Shown: positions 27,665 through 36,363 of the stretch, in pieces | Numbering within the stretch: the first letter of the stretch is position 1 | Layout: each line of letters begins with the position of its first letter | Assembly (NCBI RefSeq): GCF_005435165.1 | Contig: NZ_SGUC01000012.1 | Span: 1-64,000 of the forward strand | DNA length: 64,000 bases | From: Halorubrum sp. GN11_10-6_MGM | GTDB lineage: Archaea; Halobacteriota; Halobacteria; Halobacteriales; Haloferacaceae | Direction of reading: 5' to 3' | The notes under the pieces: generated by a model | Databases searched by the model: none | Told to the model about the DNA's origin: nothing | The model's input: only the letters and a program-made list of their open reading frames with translations | Translations under genes and position numbers: made by a program

Positions 27665-27791
27665 GTCGGCCGTCGCGGCCGAGGTGATTAAAAGGCGCGG
27701 AGCGGGGACGCTGAAGCCGGTGGCGCCCAGACCGCCCGGCTGTAGGACGATCTCGGGTCCAGTTATATATGCGCGAGAGACACGAATACCA

Positions 27792-27807
27792 CCGAAGCCC
27801 CAGTCGC
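27792..27807 (-). repeat. Extra copy of the repeat-element tail
   Basis: The 16 bases CCGAAGCCCCAGTCGC (+ strand reading) occur here and again at 27855-27870 within the element that follows. This is an extra, partial copy of the element's 3' tail. Confidence 0.6.
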
Positions 27808-27833
27808 TCGGCTGTACGTAGCTGCTTATAGAT

Positions 27834-28110
27834 CGTTGATCGACAGGGACACTTCCGAAGCCCCAGTCGCGAGGCGGGCAGACGCTCGCTGTGCTCCTCG
27901 TCGCTCACTGCGTTCGCTCCTGCGGTGCTTACATCGCCTCTGCCCGCCTCGCGACTGCCCCTTCGAGTCCCGCCCCGCACCGCGACCGCACCTCACGCCT
28001 CCCCAGCCTCGCGGTTCGCGCTCTCCGAGCGCTCACCGCGTCCCTCGCGTGTGCTGCTCGGCCGCGGGGCGGCCTCGCAGGCACGCGCCACCGCATCGTA
28101 GTTATAAATA
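27834..28110 (-). ncRNA. Candidate structured RNA element, copy 1
   Basis: This GC-rich intergenic element of about 280 bp is on the minus strand, with a TATA box at 28102-28110. Its signature is a hairpin near the 5' end (28060-28065 with 28069-28074) and a long 18-bp perfect stem (27940-27957 with 27864-27881) enclosing 58 nt that contain GTGCTTACATCGCC on the + strand. The diverged copy at 55864-56160 shares the order of blocks, both hairpins and the TATA box. The long stem differs in sequence between copies while pairing is kept. Small open frames exist but are not conserved as protein. No named RNA family is recognised. Confidence 0.55.
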
Positions 28111-28143
28111 GCGTCGCAGAACGGGGCTCGCCGTCGCTCGGGA

Positions 28144-28626
28144 TCAGACCGAGAACTCGTAGAGGTCGTCGCCGACGTGGTGGATCGACTCGACCACCTT
28201 CCCGCTGTCGCCGACCATATCGTCGCCGTCGACCATCGCGCGGCCCACCGCCAGCACCTTGCCGTGCGTCTCCTCGGCGATCACGACCAGGTCCCCCTCG
28301 CGGATCGACGCGTCCGCCTCGACGATCCCCGGGCGCATCACGTCGGCGCCGTCGGAGACGAAGGAGATGGCGCCCGAATCGACCGTGACGACGCCGGTCT
28401 CCGGCTCGTAGTCGTTCGCGCCGCGGACGGTGAGGAACGGCTCGTCCTCGTCGACGTAGAAGACGGCCGGCTCGCCGTCGACCAAGACGAGCTCGTAGCC
28501 GGCGTCGACGAACTCCACGAACTCGAAGGTGTCCCCGTCGACGTCGACTCCGAGGTGGTCGGCGACCGCCTCGCGGATCGCCGCGATCTCGTCGCTCCGG
28601 AGGTGGTGCCGCGATTTCACTTCCAT
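28144..28626 (-). CDS. PUA-domain RNA-binding protein
   Basis: The 160-residue protein starts MEVKSRHHLRSDE and has an N-terminal pre-PUA domain and a C-terminal PUA domain (VTVDSGAISFVSDGADVMRPGIVEADASIREGDLVVI). This is the archaeal MCT-1/Tma20-like arrangement. Such proteins bind RNA and, in eukaryotes, act in translation reinitiation. A TATA-like TTTATC on the minus strand (about 28650-28657) lies about 27 nt upstream of the ATG at 28626, so this start is preferred to the longer frame. Confidence 0.85.
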   Translation of the reverse strand: MEVKSRHHLRSDEIAAIREAVADHLGVDVDGDTFEFVEFVDAGYELVLVDGEPAVFYVDEDEPFLTVRGANDYEPETGVVTVDSGAISFVSDGADVMRPGIVEADASIREGDLVVIAEETHGKVLAVGRAMVDGDDMVGDSGKVVESIHHVGDDLYEFSV

Positions 28627-28773
28627 GGCCGTCCCGTCGACCGCTCGGCCGATAAATGGACCGCTCCGCGGCGTGGCTCCCGGCAATCGGTTCGGGACGA
28701 CACCCTCCGGTCTCGCTCTCGTCCCGTTGGACCGATCAAAACGGTCTTAATCCACCTCTCCATATCGTCTCGT

Positions 28774-29364
28774 ATGCTCAACCTCGTGAACCCGCCGGCG
28801 ATCGTCCTCGCCGCGGTCGCGACGCTGCTCATCGTCCTCGTCACCTCGGTGCGGGGGACGGGGTGGGAGCCCACGACCGACATCGCCGACGAAGTGCTCG
28901 AACACCGCGCGTCCGCGGTCCCCGAGACGGAGTTCCCGGAGCCGGGCAACCGCGCGGTCGGCGGCGGTGGCGGCGGCGGCGCCATCCCGGCCGGCGGTGC
29001 GGAGGGCGAGGAGGGCGAACTCGAAGAGGGCGGCACCGTCAGCTCCGGCCCCGGAGACATCCCCGAAGACGAGGTGGAGTACTTCGAGGTCGAGTTCGTC
29101 AAGCAGGGCGAGACGATCGAGCTCTCGAACGACGAGCCCATCCTCGAACAGGGCGAAGACGAGGGGTGGGACCTCCCGTACGCATGCCGTCAGGGCCAGT
29201 GCGTCTCCTGTGCCGGCCACATCACCGACGGCCCCTCCGAGGACTTCGTCGAACACGACAACCAGCAGATGCTCGACGAGGCCGAGATCGACGACGGCTA
29301 CACGCTCACCTGCGTCGCCTACCCGCGCGACTCCTTCAGCATCGAGACCGGCGAGGCGCCGTAG
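28774..29364 (+). CDS. Membrane-anchored [2Fe-2S] ferredoxin
   Basis: The 196-residue protein starts with a membrane helix (MLNLVNPPAIVLAAVATLLIVLVTSV in part), continues with an acidic/Gly-rich linker (residues 58-88), and ends in a plant-type ferredoxin domain. The cluster ligands are C-x4-C-x2-C (CRQGQCVSC) and a distal Cys in LTCVAYP. The anchor places the electron carrier at the membrane, though its partner oxidoreductase is not in the window. A TATA-like TCTTAAT at 28743-28749 is 27 nt before the ATG, supporting this start. Confidence 0.88.
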   Translation: MLNLVNPPAIVLAAVATLLIVLVTSVRGTGWEPTTDIADEVLEHRASAVPETEFPEPGNRAVGGGGGGGAIPAGGAEGEEGELEEGGTVSSGPGDIPEDEVEYFEVEFVKQGETIELSNDEPILEQGEDEGWDLPYACRQGQCVSCAGHITDGPSEDFVEHDNQQMLDEAEIDDGYTLTCVAYPRDSFSIETGEAP

Positions 29365-29385
29365 CGTCGCCCGCGTTCGCCCTCT

Positions 29386-29449
29386 CGCCTTCTTCCTTCC
29401 CCGCATTCTTCTCTCCCCGCATTCTTCCTTCCCCGCGTTCTTCCTTCCT
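29386..29449. repeat. 16-bp pyrimidine tandem repeat
   Basis: Four consecutive 16-bp units of the form CGC(A/C/G)TTCTTCCTTCCC run from 29386 to 29449, with a degenerate fifth unit after them. The first begins about 20 bp after the ferredoxin stop. The strand is almost purely pyrimidine, so it may act as a transcription terminator or form unusual structure. Confidence 0.7.
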
Positions 29450-29511
29450 CGCCTTCTCCCGCTCGCGTCCGCTCGCGACATCCTTTTTCCCGCGTCGCTC
29501 CAACCGCTCGT

Positions 29512-29850
29512 ATGTCCGTTACCACGGCGCTCGTCGCCGGCGGCGGCGGCGTCGCCGTCGCGCTGATCGCCGCGCTCGTCTACCGCGACGCGACCCGCGT
29601 CGGCGTCGACCTCGGCACGCCGGCGACGTGGGGCGCCCTCGTCGTCCTCACCGGCGGCGCCAGCGTCGTCACCCTGATCCTCGTCCCCGACGCCCCCCTC
29701 CCCGGCGTCCTCGTGTTGACCGCGCTCGGCCCGCTCCTATACCTCCTCGAACGCGACGACTCGATGAACGGCGACGACGCGGCCGATCCCACGCGGCTCC
29801 CCAGCCAGTCCGGTGAGTCGGCGGACAGGAGCGACGAGGGGGATCGATAG
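29512..29850 (+). CDS. Small membrane protein, three helices
   Basis: The 112-residue protein has three predicted membrane helices (about 5-23, 40-58, 64-80) and an acidic soluble tail. No domain is recognised. A T-rich element at 29483-29490 lies about 26 nt before the ATG. Confidence 0.6.
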   Translation: MSVTTALVAGGGGVAVALIAALVYRDATRVGVDLGTPATWGALVVLTGGASVVTLILVPDAPLPGVLVLTALGPLLYLLERDDSMNGDDAADPTRLPSQSGESADRSDEGDR

Positions 29851-29961
29851 CGGTTTCATCTGCTTTCATCCCGTCTCATCGACGATGACACAGTTCCTTT
29901 CCGCTCGCGAGTCGGCTCCTAAACCGCAACTTTCCATACGGTCGGGAGCGAACGGGAGGTA

Positions 29962-30297
29962 ATGAGCGACGAGAGCGACGAGAGCCTCGCGGACCGGGTC
30001 GAGCGGTGGATGGTCGGACAGATGCCGATCATCCAGATGCACGGCGGCACGAGCGTCGTGCGCGAGGCGGACCCCGAGAGCGGCGAGGTCGTCGTCGAGC
30101 TCGGCGGCACCTGCTCGGGCTGCGGCATCTCGAACATCACCGCCGACAACATCCGCCGCGACCTCATCATGGACTTCGAGGAGGTCGACGACGTCACCGT
30201 CCGGACCGCCTCCTCCGGTGACAACGGGGCGTCCACCGTCGAGGGCGGCCGCGGCGGCGAGCTCCGCCACGAGACCGAGTCCGCGAACCACTTCTGA
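29962..30297 (+). CDS. NifU C-terminal domain protein (Fe-S scaffold)
   Basis: The 111-residue protein contains the NifU-C/Nfu core: a helix [11 protein letters not shown], then [15 protein letters not shown] with the C-x-x-C cluster site (about 51-54), and [11 protein letters not shown]. Nfu proteins carry or assemble [4Fe-4S] clusters for delivery to apoproteins. The acidic C-terminal tail is extra. It stands alone between a small membrane gene and the convergent GH97 gene. Confidence 0.85.
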   Translation: MSDESDESLADRVERWMVGQMPIIQMHGGTSVVREADPESGEVVVELGGTCSGCGISNITADNIRRDLIMDFEEVDDVTVRTASSGDNGASTVEGGRGGELRHETESANHF

Positions 30298-30342
30298 ACG
30301 AGACGGGCCGACCCCGCCCCGCCCTCCGCTCCTCTTTCTAGT

Positions 30343-33300
30343 CTACAGTGACGTGAACGGCAGCGACGCGAGCGAGTCCGCGCTGTAGTCGAGCGCGTCG
30401 GCCTGCGAGACGCCCTCCGGCGTGATCAGGTCGATCACCCGCGGCGCGTTGCCGGCCGCGCCCTCCCGTGCGCCGCCGAAGACGTACCCCCCGGCGTCGA
30501 TCCGGACGTCGCGGAAGGCCCCGAAGTTCGCCGATCCGACGACCGGAAGGACCTCCCAGTCACCAACGTCACTCCCTCCGAGCGCCGTCTTCGGGACCGA
30601 GACGACGGCGACGTTCGATTCGAGGTCTGCGAATCGCTCCACCGAACCGACCTCGCTCCCCGCGCCGTCGACCACGGCGCCGGCGCCGAACCCGTCCGAG
30701 CTGACCCGATATCGCCACGTGTCAGCGAATTCGGCGGTGACGTTCAGGTCACCGACTTCGCCCCTCGGGCCGCCGTCATCCGACGGATCGCGCAGATAGG
30801 CGACGAAGTACTGCGGCGAGAACGTCCCGCCAAACCCGGCGGTGAGGTTCTCGACCTCGAACGCGAACCGGTACTCGTCGTCGGTCTCGAACACGCGGAA
30901 CGCGCGCAGGTCGAACGCGCCGTCCTCGAACGCGTCGGCGGTCGGGTACACGTACTCGCCCGGCCCGTCGTCGTCGCCGGCGGGGTCGGTCAGTTCGGCG
31001 ACCTCGTCGCCGGGAACGACGGTGACGGTGTCGGCGGCGAGTTCGGTCCCGCTCTCGGCCTCGCGCACGACGACGTCGAAGGTGCCGAATCCGGGGTTCC
31101 GGAACCCGAGTTCGACGGTTTCGTTCGTCGCGTTCGGCGGGAGTCGGACGATGTCGCGCGAGGCGACCTCCCCGTCGATCGACACCTCCACGACCGTGCC
31201 GCCGACGAACGGGGCGTCGTTCGAGCCCGTCGCGGTGAAGAGGGGCTCTCCGAGGACCACCTCGTCGGCGATCTCCACATCCAGCTCCTGCTCCGGCCGC
31301 TCGTACTCGGGGAGCCGGTTGATCTCGCGGCCGCGCGCCGGGCGCAGCCTGACGGCCGTCCCGCCGCTCGGGGCGAGCGACCCCAGCAGGGTCGAACTCG
31401 GCGTGACGACCGCCTCGTCGATGCGGACCCCGGTCGGATCGGCGTCGACCCCGGCGCCGACCGCGTCCGAGTAGATCTCCGCGACGTACTTCGGGCCGTT
31501 CCGACCGCGGCCGGTGCCGCGACCGTTTCCGTTCCCCCGGCCGTTACCGTTGCCGCGACCGTTCCCCTTGCCGTTCCCGCGTCCCGGCGCGTCGCCGGAG
31601 TTCCCGGGAGCGTCGCCCGAACCGCCGGGCGCGAGGAAGTCGAGCGGCACGTCGACCGCTCGGCCGTCGCCGTCGGTCATGGCGCCGACGTACCACTCGT
31701 CCCCGCTGCGGCGCGCGATCGCGAGGTAGTCGCCGATCGCGGACCCGACGACGCGGGTCTCGTCCCACCCGGCCGCCGGGACCGACTCGATGAACTCGAA
31801 CTCGGGCTTCGCGTCGAAGTTCTCGTTCTCGGGCGTGTACCCCTCGTAGGCGGCCGGGACCGGCGACGGCTCGCCGGACTCGGTGACCGCGACCGCGTTG
31901 ACGTTGAACCCGCCGACGTCGCCGCTGAAGCCGCCGTCGCCGCTCTCGTAGTCGGGCTCGATCGTCTCTCGCGCGTCGTTGACGCGCAGCGTCGCCCGCG
32001 GCGTGCCGGCGTCGATCACCCGGCCCGCGTTCTCCTCGGCGTCGCTCGCGTAGCGCAGGTGGAGATCGTAGGTGCCGGCGCTCGGCACGTCCTCGACCGC
32101 GAACGACACCGACGAGCCGCTCGGCGCGCGGTTGGGGTCGACGGCGACGAAGTTGGTGCCGAACGCGTCCCGCCACGAGTCGTCGGTGACGAGGCCGTCG
32201 CGGTCGCCGGCGGCGGCCTGAAGCCCCTCCCCCACCGCGAACGTCTCGTCGACGTACCCCTCGATCCGGTCGGCGGCCATCTGGAGGCCGCTGAGGTAGG
32301 TCGGGTACATCGCGAGCTGCTTGGCGCGGGTCGTCTGGATCTGGTCGCCGCGGTCGTCGCCGAACGTGATGTCGAAGATGCCCGGCTGGAAGCTCACCGG
32401 CCCGGCGAGGTTCCGCGTGAACGGGAGGGTGACGTGGTGGTCGCGGCCGACGTTCGAGCCGAGCTGGCCGAACCCGTCGTACTCCTGGGCCTTCACGACC
32501 TCGCGGTTCGCCACGTTCGGGTAGGTGCGGATCTCGCCGGTCGGCTTGATCCCCTCGTGGATCTCCAGCAGCTGGCGGTTCGTGGCCGCCTCCCGGATCA
32601 CGAGCCGGTGGTGGTTCACCGCGAGCTGGTTGTGCTGGTTGTGGGTCGGCTCCGCGCCGTCGCCGTCGATGCCGAGCCCGGGGTCCGAGACGTACCCGTT
32701 CTTGATCGAGTTGATCCCCTCGGCCTCGTACCCCGCGAACACGTCCTCGTCGAGGACCGCGGCCTCGTACTGCGGAACGTTGCCCGCCGTCTCGTTGTGG
32801 ATCGTCATCTCGACCGGATCGGGGAGGTCGGCGCCGTAGCCGGTCACCTCCGGCACGTCGAAGTCCGGGTATGAGTCGTCGACGCCGAAACCGAACCCGG
32901 TGCCGTCGCCGGGGTAGGTGCTCCACCCCTCGTTCCACCCCTCGACGAGCACGCTGTCGATGCCGTTCTCGCTCGCGAAGCGCATGTACCGCTTCATCCG
33001 CTCGGTCCGCGCCCCGTGGACGTACGCGGCGGGGTTCCCGCCGCCGCCCGCGACCTCGTCGTCGGTCCTGTACTCCCAGTTCGCCTGCCCCGCGATCATC
33101 GTCCACCAGATGCCGACGTACTTGCGGGGCTCGATCCAGTCGGTGTCCGGTCCCCCGTTCCCGGTCGGCAGCGCCGACTCGTCGAGCGAGTCCGCGAGCA
33201 GCGGCACCAGCTGCGACTCGATCAGCTCGCCCGGCCGGTCGACGACCTGTATCGTCCGCCACGGCGTCGCGGCCGGGAGTTCGAGCGACGCCTTCGTGCC

Positions 33301-34224
33301 GTCGGGTAGCGGCGTGAGCTCGGTCGCGAACGCCGTCCCGCCGTCGTCGCTCCGGGGCGCGAGCGTCGCGGCCGCGTAGTCGTCGAGGTTCGCCTCGTGG
33401 ACGCTGAGGTACGCGTCGCCCGCGTCGACCGTGAGCGGGGTGTGGGCGCCGACCCGCATCGGGGTGTTCGTCGGCCGCCGGTCCGTCGTGCCGCCGGGGA
33501 TCTCCGACAGCGGCGTCTCCGCGTACTCCTGTTCGAACCGCGGGTTCGTCACCGCGTTCTCGATCCACCAGGAGGTGTAGTCGTCCGCGAAGTCGACGCC
33601 GGTGTTCTCGGAGCTGACCACCGCCAGGTCAGAGTTCTCCGCGAACCCCTCGCCGAGGACGACCCGGAATCCGAGCCCGTCGTCGAAGACGCGTATCTGG
33701 AGCGTCGCGCTCCGGGACTCGTCCTCCCCGTCCGCCCCGGAACTGTCGTCCGTCGCCGAATCGTCGGTCTCGTCTCCCGCCGCGTCCGCGAGGCCGACGC
33801 TGAGGGCGTTGTACTCGGCGGACACCCCGTCGTACGCCCCCCACATCGGCTCCCACTCCTCGGTCGCCGACGCGCGCTCGGTCCCCGTCACCGTCACCGG
33901 CCCGCCCTCTCCCTCGGCGCTCGCGCCGAAGGCCGACTGGTTCCGGAAGTCGAAGCCGAGCGCAGACGGCCCGACGTAGGCGGTCCCGTTCCGGGAGACC
34001 TCGTAGGTCGGGATCCCGTCCGACACGTCGACCGTCACCGCGATCGAGCCGTCCGGCGACTCCACCGTCTGAATCAGGTCGTCCGCGTCGTTGGCCACCC
34101 GCGCGGCGTCGTCGGCCGACACCTCCCGCGAGTAGGCGGCCGCGGCGACCAGCGCCCCCACGCTCCCGAGGAACCCCCGGCGCGTCGTCCCGTCAAACGT
34201 TTGCTGTGATCGTTTCTCACGCAT
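30343..34224 (-). CDS. Tat-exported glycoside hydrolase family 97 enzyme
   Basis: The 1293-residue precursor has a twin-arginine signal (TTRRGFLGSVGALVAAAAYS, residues 13-32). A GH97 N-terminal beta-sandwich and TIM barrel follow (KYVGIWWTMIAGQANWEYR; VLVEGWNEGWS; E-residue-rich PTGEIRTYPN). A Gly/Asn/Arg linker at about 880-915 (GNGRGNGNGRGNGN) leads to a C-terminal region whose last 230 residues (DPAGDDDGPGEYVYPT...FDLRAFRVF) resemble the glucodextranase C-terminal domain. GH97 enzymes are alpha-glucosidases or galactosidases; specificity is uncertain. Export in folded form is usual for haloarchaea. It is about twice the length of bacterial SusB. A TATA-like element is present near 34250. 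Confidence 0.85.
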   Translation of the reverse strand: MREKRSQQTFDGTTRRGFLGSVGALVAAAAYSREVSADDAARVANDADDLIQTVESPDGSIAVTVDVSDGIPTYEVSRNGTAYVGPSALGFDFRNQSAFGASAEGEGGPVTVTGTERASATEEWEPMWGAYDGVSAEYNALSVGLADAAGDETDDSATDDSSGADGEDESRSATLQIRVFDDGLGFRVVLGEGFAENSDLAVVSSENTGVDFADDYTSWWIENAVTNPRFEQEYAETPLSEIPGGTTDRRPTNTPMRVGAHTPLTVDAGDAYLSVHEANLDDYAAATLAPRSDDGGTAFATELTPLPDGTKASLELPAATPWRTIQVVDRPGELIESQLVPLLADSLDESALPTGNGGPDTDWIEPRKYVGIWWTMIAGQANWEYRTDDEVAGGGGNPAAYVHGARTERMKRYMRFASENGIDSVLVEGWNEGWSTYPGDGTGFGFGVDDSYPDFDVPEVTGYGADLPDPVEMTIHNETAGNVPQYEAAVLDEDVFAGYEAEGINSIKNGYVSDPGLGIDGDGAEPTHNQHNQLAVNHHRLVIREAATNRQLLEIHEGIKPTGEIRTYPNVANREVVKAQEYDGFGQLGSNVGRDHHVTLPFTRNLAGPVSFQPGIFDITFGDDRGDQIQTTRAKQLAMYPTYLSGLQMAADRIEGYVDETFAVGEGLQAAAGDRDGLVTDDSWRDAFGTNFVAVDPNRAPSGSSVSFAVEDVPSAGTYDLHLRYASDAEENAGRVIDAGTPRATLRVNDARETIEPDYESGDGGFSGDVGGFNVNAVAVTESGEPSPVPAAYEGYTPENENFDAKPEFEFIESVPAAGWDETRVVGSAIGDYLAIARRSGDEWYVGAMTDGDGRAVDVPLDFLAPGGSGDAPGNSGDAPGRGNGKGNGRGNGNGRGNGNGRGTGRGRNGPKYVAEIYSDAVGAGVDADPTGVRIDEAVVTPSSTLLGSLAPSGGTAVRLRPARGREINRLPEYERPEQELDVEIADEVVLGEPLFTATGSNDAPFVGGTVVEVSIDGEVASRDIVRLPPNATNETVELGFRNPGFGTFDVVVREAESGTELAADTVTVVPGDEVAELTDPAGDDDGPGEYVYPTADAFEDGAFDLRAFRVFETDDEYRFAFEVENLTAGFGGTFSPQYFVAYLRDPSDDGGPRGEVGDLNVTAEFADTWRYRVSSDGFGAGAVVDGAGSEVGSVERFADLESNVAVVSVPKTALGGSDVGDWEVLPVVGSANFGAFRDVRIDAGGYVFGGAREGAAGNAPRVIDLITPEGVSQADALDYSADSLASLPFTSL

Positions 34225-34356
34225 TCCGTTAGGTGCCTGTATACGATGAATAATAATGCTATTGTAACGGATCGAAGTGATTGGATTTCGAAACGACCGA
34301 GTCGACGAGGCGGTTCGCGCGCGCTCTCCTTCGAAGAACTCACCGAGAGCACCGCC

Positions 34357-35814
34357 TTACAGCGCGTTCTCCAGCGCGGACGCGACGCTCCGGGCCTTCT
34401 CGGCGAGCGGTTCGGGGGTGTGGCCCGCCGCGACCGACGCGTCGAGCTCGTCGTCGTCGACGCGCTCGACCGTTCCGTCGGGACGTTTCACCACGTCCAC
34501 GTGGAGGTCCACGTATCGCGCCGCGTCCGGGAACACCTCCACGGGCGTACAGACGTTGACGTAGGTCCCGCGGACCGCCCCGTCCGTCCCCCGGTACGTC
34601 GTCGGGTACCACCAGCGGCCCTCCTTCAGACTCGTCTCGGCGACGTCCCCGGCCTCGCGGTCGACGCCGAGCCCGTCGTACGTCCCGCCGCCGGTCATCT
34701 CGCGCTCGACGGTGACGGTCCCGTCGGGGTCGACCCCCGTGACCGTCGCTTCCCCGAGGGTGATCAGCCGCCCGTCGGGCTTCCCGTGGTCGATCTGGAG
34801 GGAGTCGCCCTCGCGCGGGCCGAAGGCGTCGGTCACCACCGAGAACGGGAACTCGGCGTCCGGGGCGGGCTCACAGAGCGCCTCCGCGAGGTCGACGCCC
34901 GCCGAGGCGTCGGCCGACCCCGCCTTCACCCGGTGGTGGCCCGGCATCGTCGCGGTCGCGGTCCGGCGCGCGTCGTCGAGCCCGAACCGGCTCTCGCGGC
35001 CGAACCAGACCCAGACGCCGGCGTTCGGCGCCGCGAGCGGCGCGTCGCGGAGGCGGCTTCGGTCGTCGAGGAGACCGAGTCCGGGCCCCGTCTCGTCCCC
35101 CGGACCGACCGCCGCGCGAACTCCCTCTGCGGCCGCGACCGCGTCGTCGAGCCCGGCGGCCAGCGCTTCGGTGTCGGCGTCGACGGCGGGGGGTCGCCAC
35201 ACCGCCCGCCACCCGTCCGGCGGGTCGAGGTCGAGCAGGTCGAGCATCCCCGACAGCTCCCGGGCGGCCTCGTCGTCCCGAACGTCGACCCGCGTCCCGG
35301 AGCCGGGTTCGAGCGCGACGAGGTCGCCCCCGACCCGCAGCTCTCCGGCGAGTTCCGGGCGCCGGTCGGTCCACAGCGCCGCGGACTCGCGCACTTGGAC
35401 CCGGACCGCGTCCCCCGTCTCCACCCGGGCGTCGACGTCGCCGTACGGGAGGTACCCCTCGGCGCTCTCGCCGTCGCCCGCCCGGAGTCGAACCACCGCG
35501 CCGCCCCCGAGCGTCTCCGTCACCTCGCCGTCGAGGACGGAGCCGGGCGGGGCCGGGTCAGGCCACGGGAGCGCGTCGCGGCCGAGACCGACGAGGACCC
35601 CGCGGATCTCGTCGAGCGCGTCGGGGTCGCCGCTCGCGCCCACTCCCTGTCGGTCTCGGCTCGTCCCGATCTGGACGTCGGGCGGCTCGTTCGGGAACCC
35701 GGCGTCGAAGCGCCGGCGGATCGGCGGCGAGGCGTCGACGACCTCGTGGCCGGCGTCGAGCAGGCGCGCGGTGAGCGCCGTCGCGTAGATGCCGCGAACG
35801 CGGACCCGCGGCAT
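34357..35814 (-). CDS. fau1: Probable ribonuclease FAU-1 (RNase AU-1)
   Basis: The 485-residue protein begins MPRVRVRGIYATALT, has an S1-like RNA-binding region (about 95-150, VLDGEVTETLGGGAVVRLRAGDG...GYLPY) and a C-terminal DUF402 domain (about 380-450, REGRWWYPTTYRGTDGAVRGTYVNVCTPVEVF...YVDLHVDVVKRPDG). This is the layout of archaeal FAU-1/RNase AU-1, an RNase E/G-related enzyme that cleaves AU-rich RNA and processes 5S rRNA. The ATG at 35814 follows the previous stop by 2 bp; longer frames run into the upstream gene and are rejected. Confidence 0.88.
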   Translation of the reverse strand: MPRVRVRGIYATALTARLLDAGHEVVDASPPIRRRFDAGFPNEPPDVQIGTSRDRQGVGASGDPDALDEIRGVLVGLGRDALPWPDPAPPGSVLDGEVTETLGGGAVVRLRAGDGESAEGYLPYGDVDARVETGDAVRVQVRESAALWTDRRPELAGELRVGGDLVALEPGSGTRVDVRDDEAARELSGMLDLLDLDPPDGWRAVWRPPAVDADTEALAAGLDDAVAAAEGVRAAVGPGDETGPGLGLLDDRSRLRDAPLAAPNAGVWVWFGRESRFGLDDARRTATATMPGHHRVKAGSADASAGVDLAEALCEPAPDAEFPFSVVTDAFGPREGDSLQIDHGKPDGRLITLGEATVTGVDPDGTVTVEREMTGGGTYDGLGVDREAGDVAETSLKEGRWWYPTTYRGTDGAVRGTYVNVCTPVEVFPDAARYVDLHVDVVKRPDGTVERVDDDELDASVAAGHTPEPLAEKARSVASALENAL

Positions 35815-35816
35815 CG

Positions 35817-36209
35817 TCACAGCTCCTCGCGGTCGCGCGCGAACCGCACGCGGTCGTTCACCGTGTCGCCGAGGGTGAGTTCGACGACGGTCGGGTCGCC
35901 GTCGTCGCCCTCCCGGAGGATCCGCCCCCCCTCGACCGGGACGCCCCACCCGTCGAGCGAGAGGTAGCCCCGGAGGTCGCTCCCGTGCGTGAACAGGTCG
36001 ACGTCGGCGGTCGGGTGTTCCTGTATCGCGTCCGCGCTGTGCGCCATCTTCATGTCCGAGTAGACGGGGCCGTCCGCGCCGAAGAACGCCCGGAGGCGGT
36101 CGGCGTCCCGCGCGACGAGTTCGGCGACGCGGTCCGAGGCGTCGGCGACGGCGTCCGCGTCCAGCCCGGCCTCCCGGAGGGCGCGCTGGACCCGTGGATC
36201 GAAGTGCAT
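35817..36209 (-). CDS. Haloarchaeal conserved small protein
   Basis: The 130-residue acidic protein has helical N-terminal sequence (VQRALREAGLDADAVADASDRVAELV) followed by a mixed region containing YSDMKMAHSADAIQEH. It lies 2 bp upstream of fau1, so the genes are co-transcribed and probably functionally linked to RNA metabolism. I believe it to be a haloarchaeal DUF protein (DUF7532-like), from memory only. No catalytic motif is visible. Confidence 0.65.
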   Translation of the reverse strand: MHFDPRVQRALREAGLDADAVADASDRVAELVARDADRLRAFFGADGPVYSDMKMAHSADAIQEHPTADVDLFTHGSDLRGYLSLDGWGVPVEGGRILREGDDGDPTVVELTLGDTVNDRVRFARDREEL

Positions 36210-36363
36210 ACCCGTCTTTCGGGCGCCGCCGTTTCAACCCTGTCGACCGCGCCGGCCGGCGTCCGCCGTGCCGGTCGATCGCCACTCGGTTCCCCGATCC
36301 GTCCGCGTCGCGAATCTTCCGTCGACACCGACGATTAAGTCACCGTGGTGGTAATCGGGTTCC

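Noticed and set aside
28060-28110. Reading the TATA box at 28102-28110 as a + strand promoter
   Set aside because: On the + strand no gene starts within 60 bp and the next gene is convergent. The conserved blocks lie on the minus-strand side, as at the second copy.
32059-35967. Long + strand frames opposite the GH97 and FAU-1 genes (32059-32874, 33397-34209, 34246-35967)
   Set aside because: They are antisense shadows of well-recognised genes. Composition is not protein-like for a haloarchaeon.
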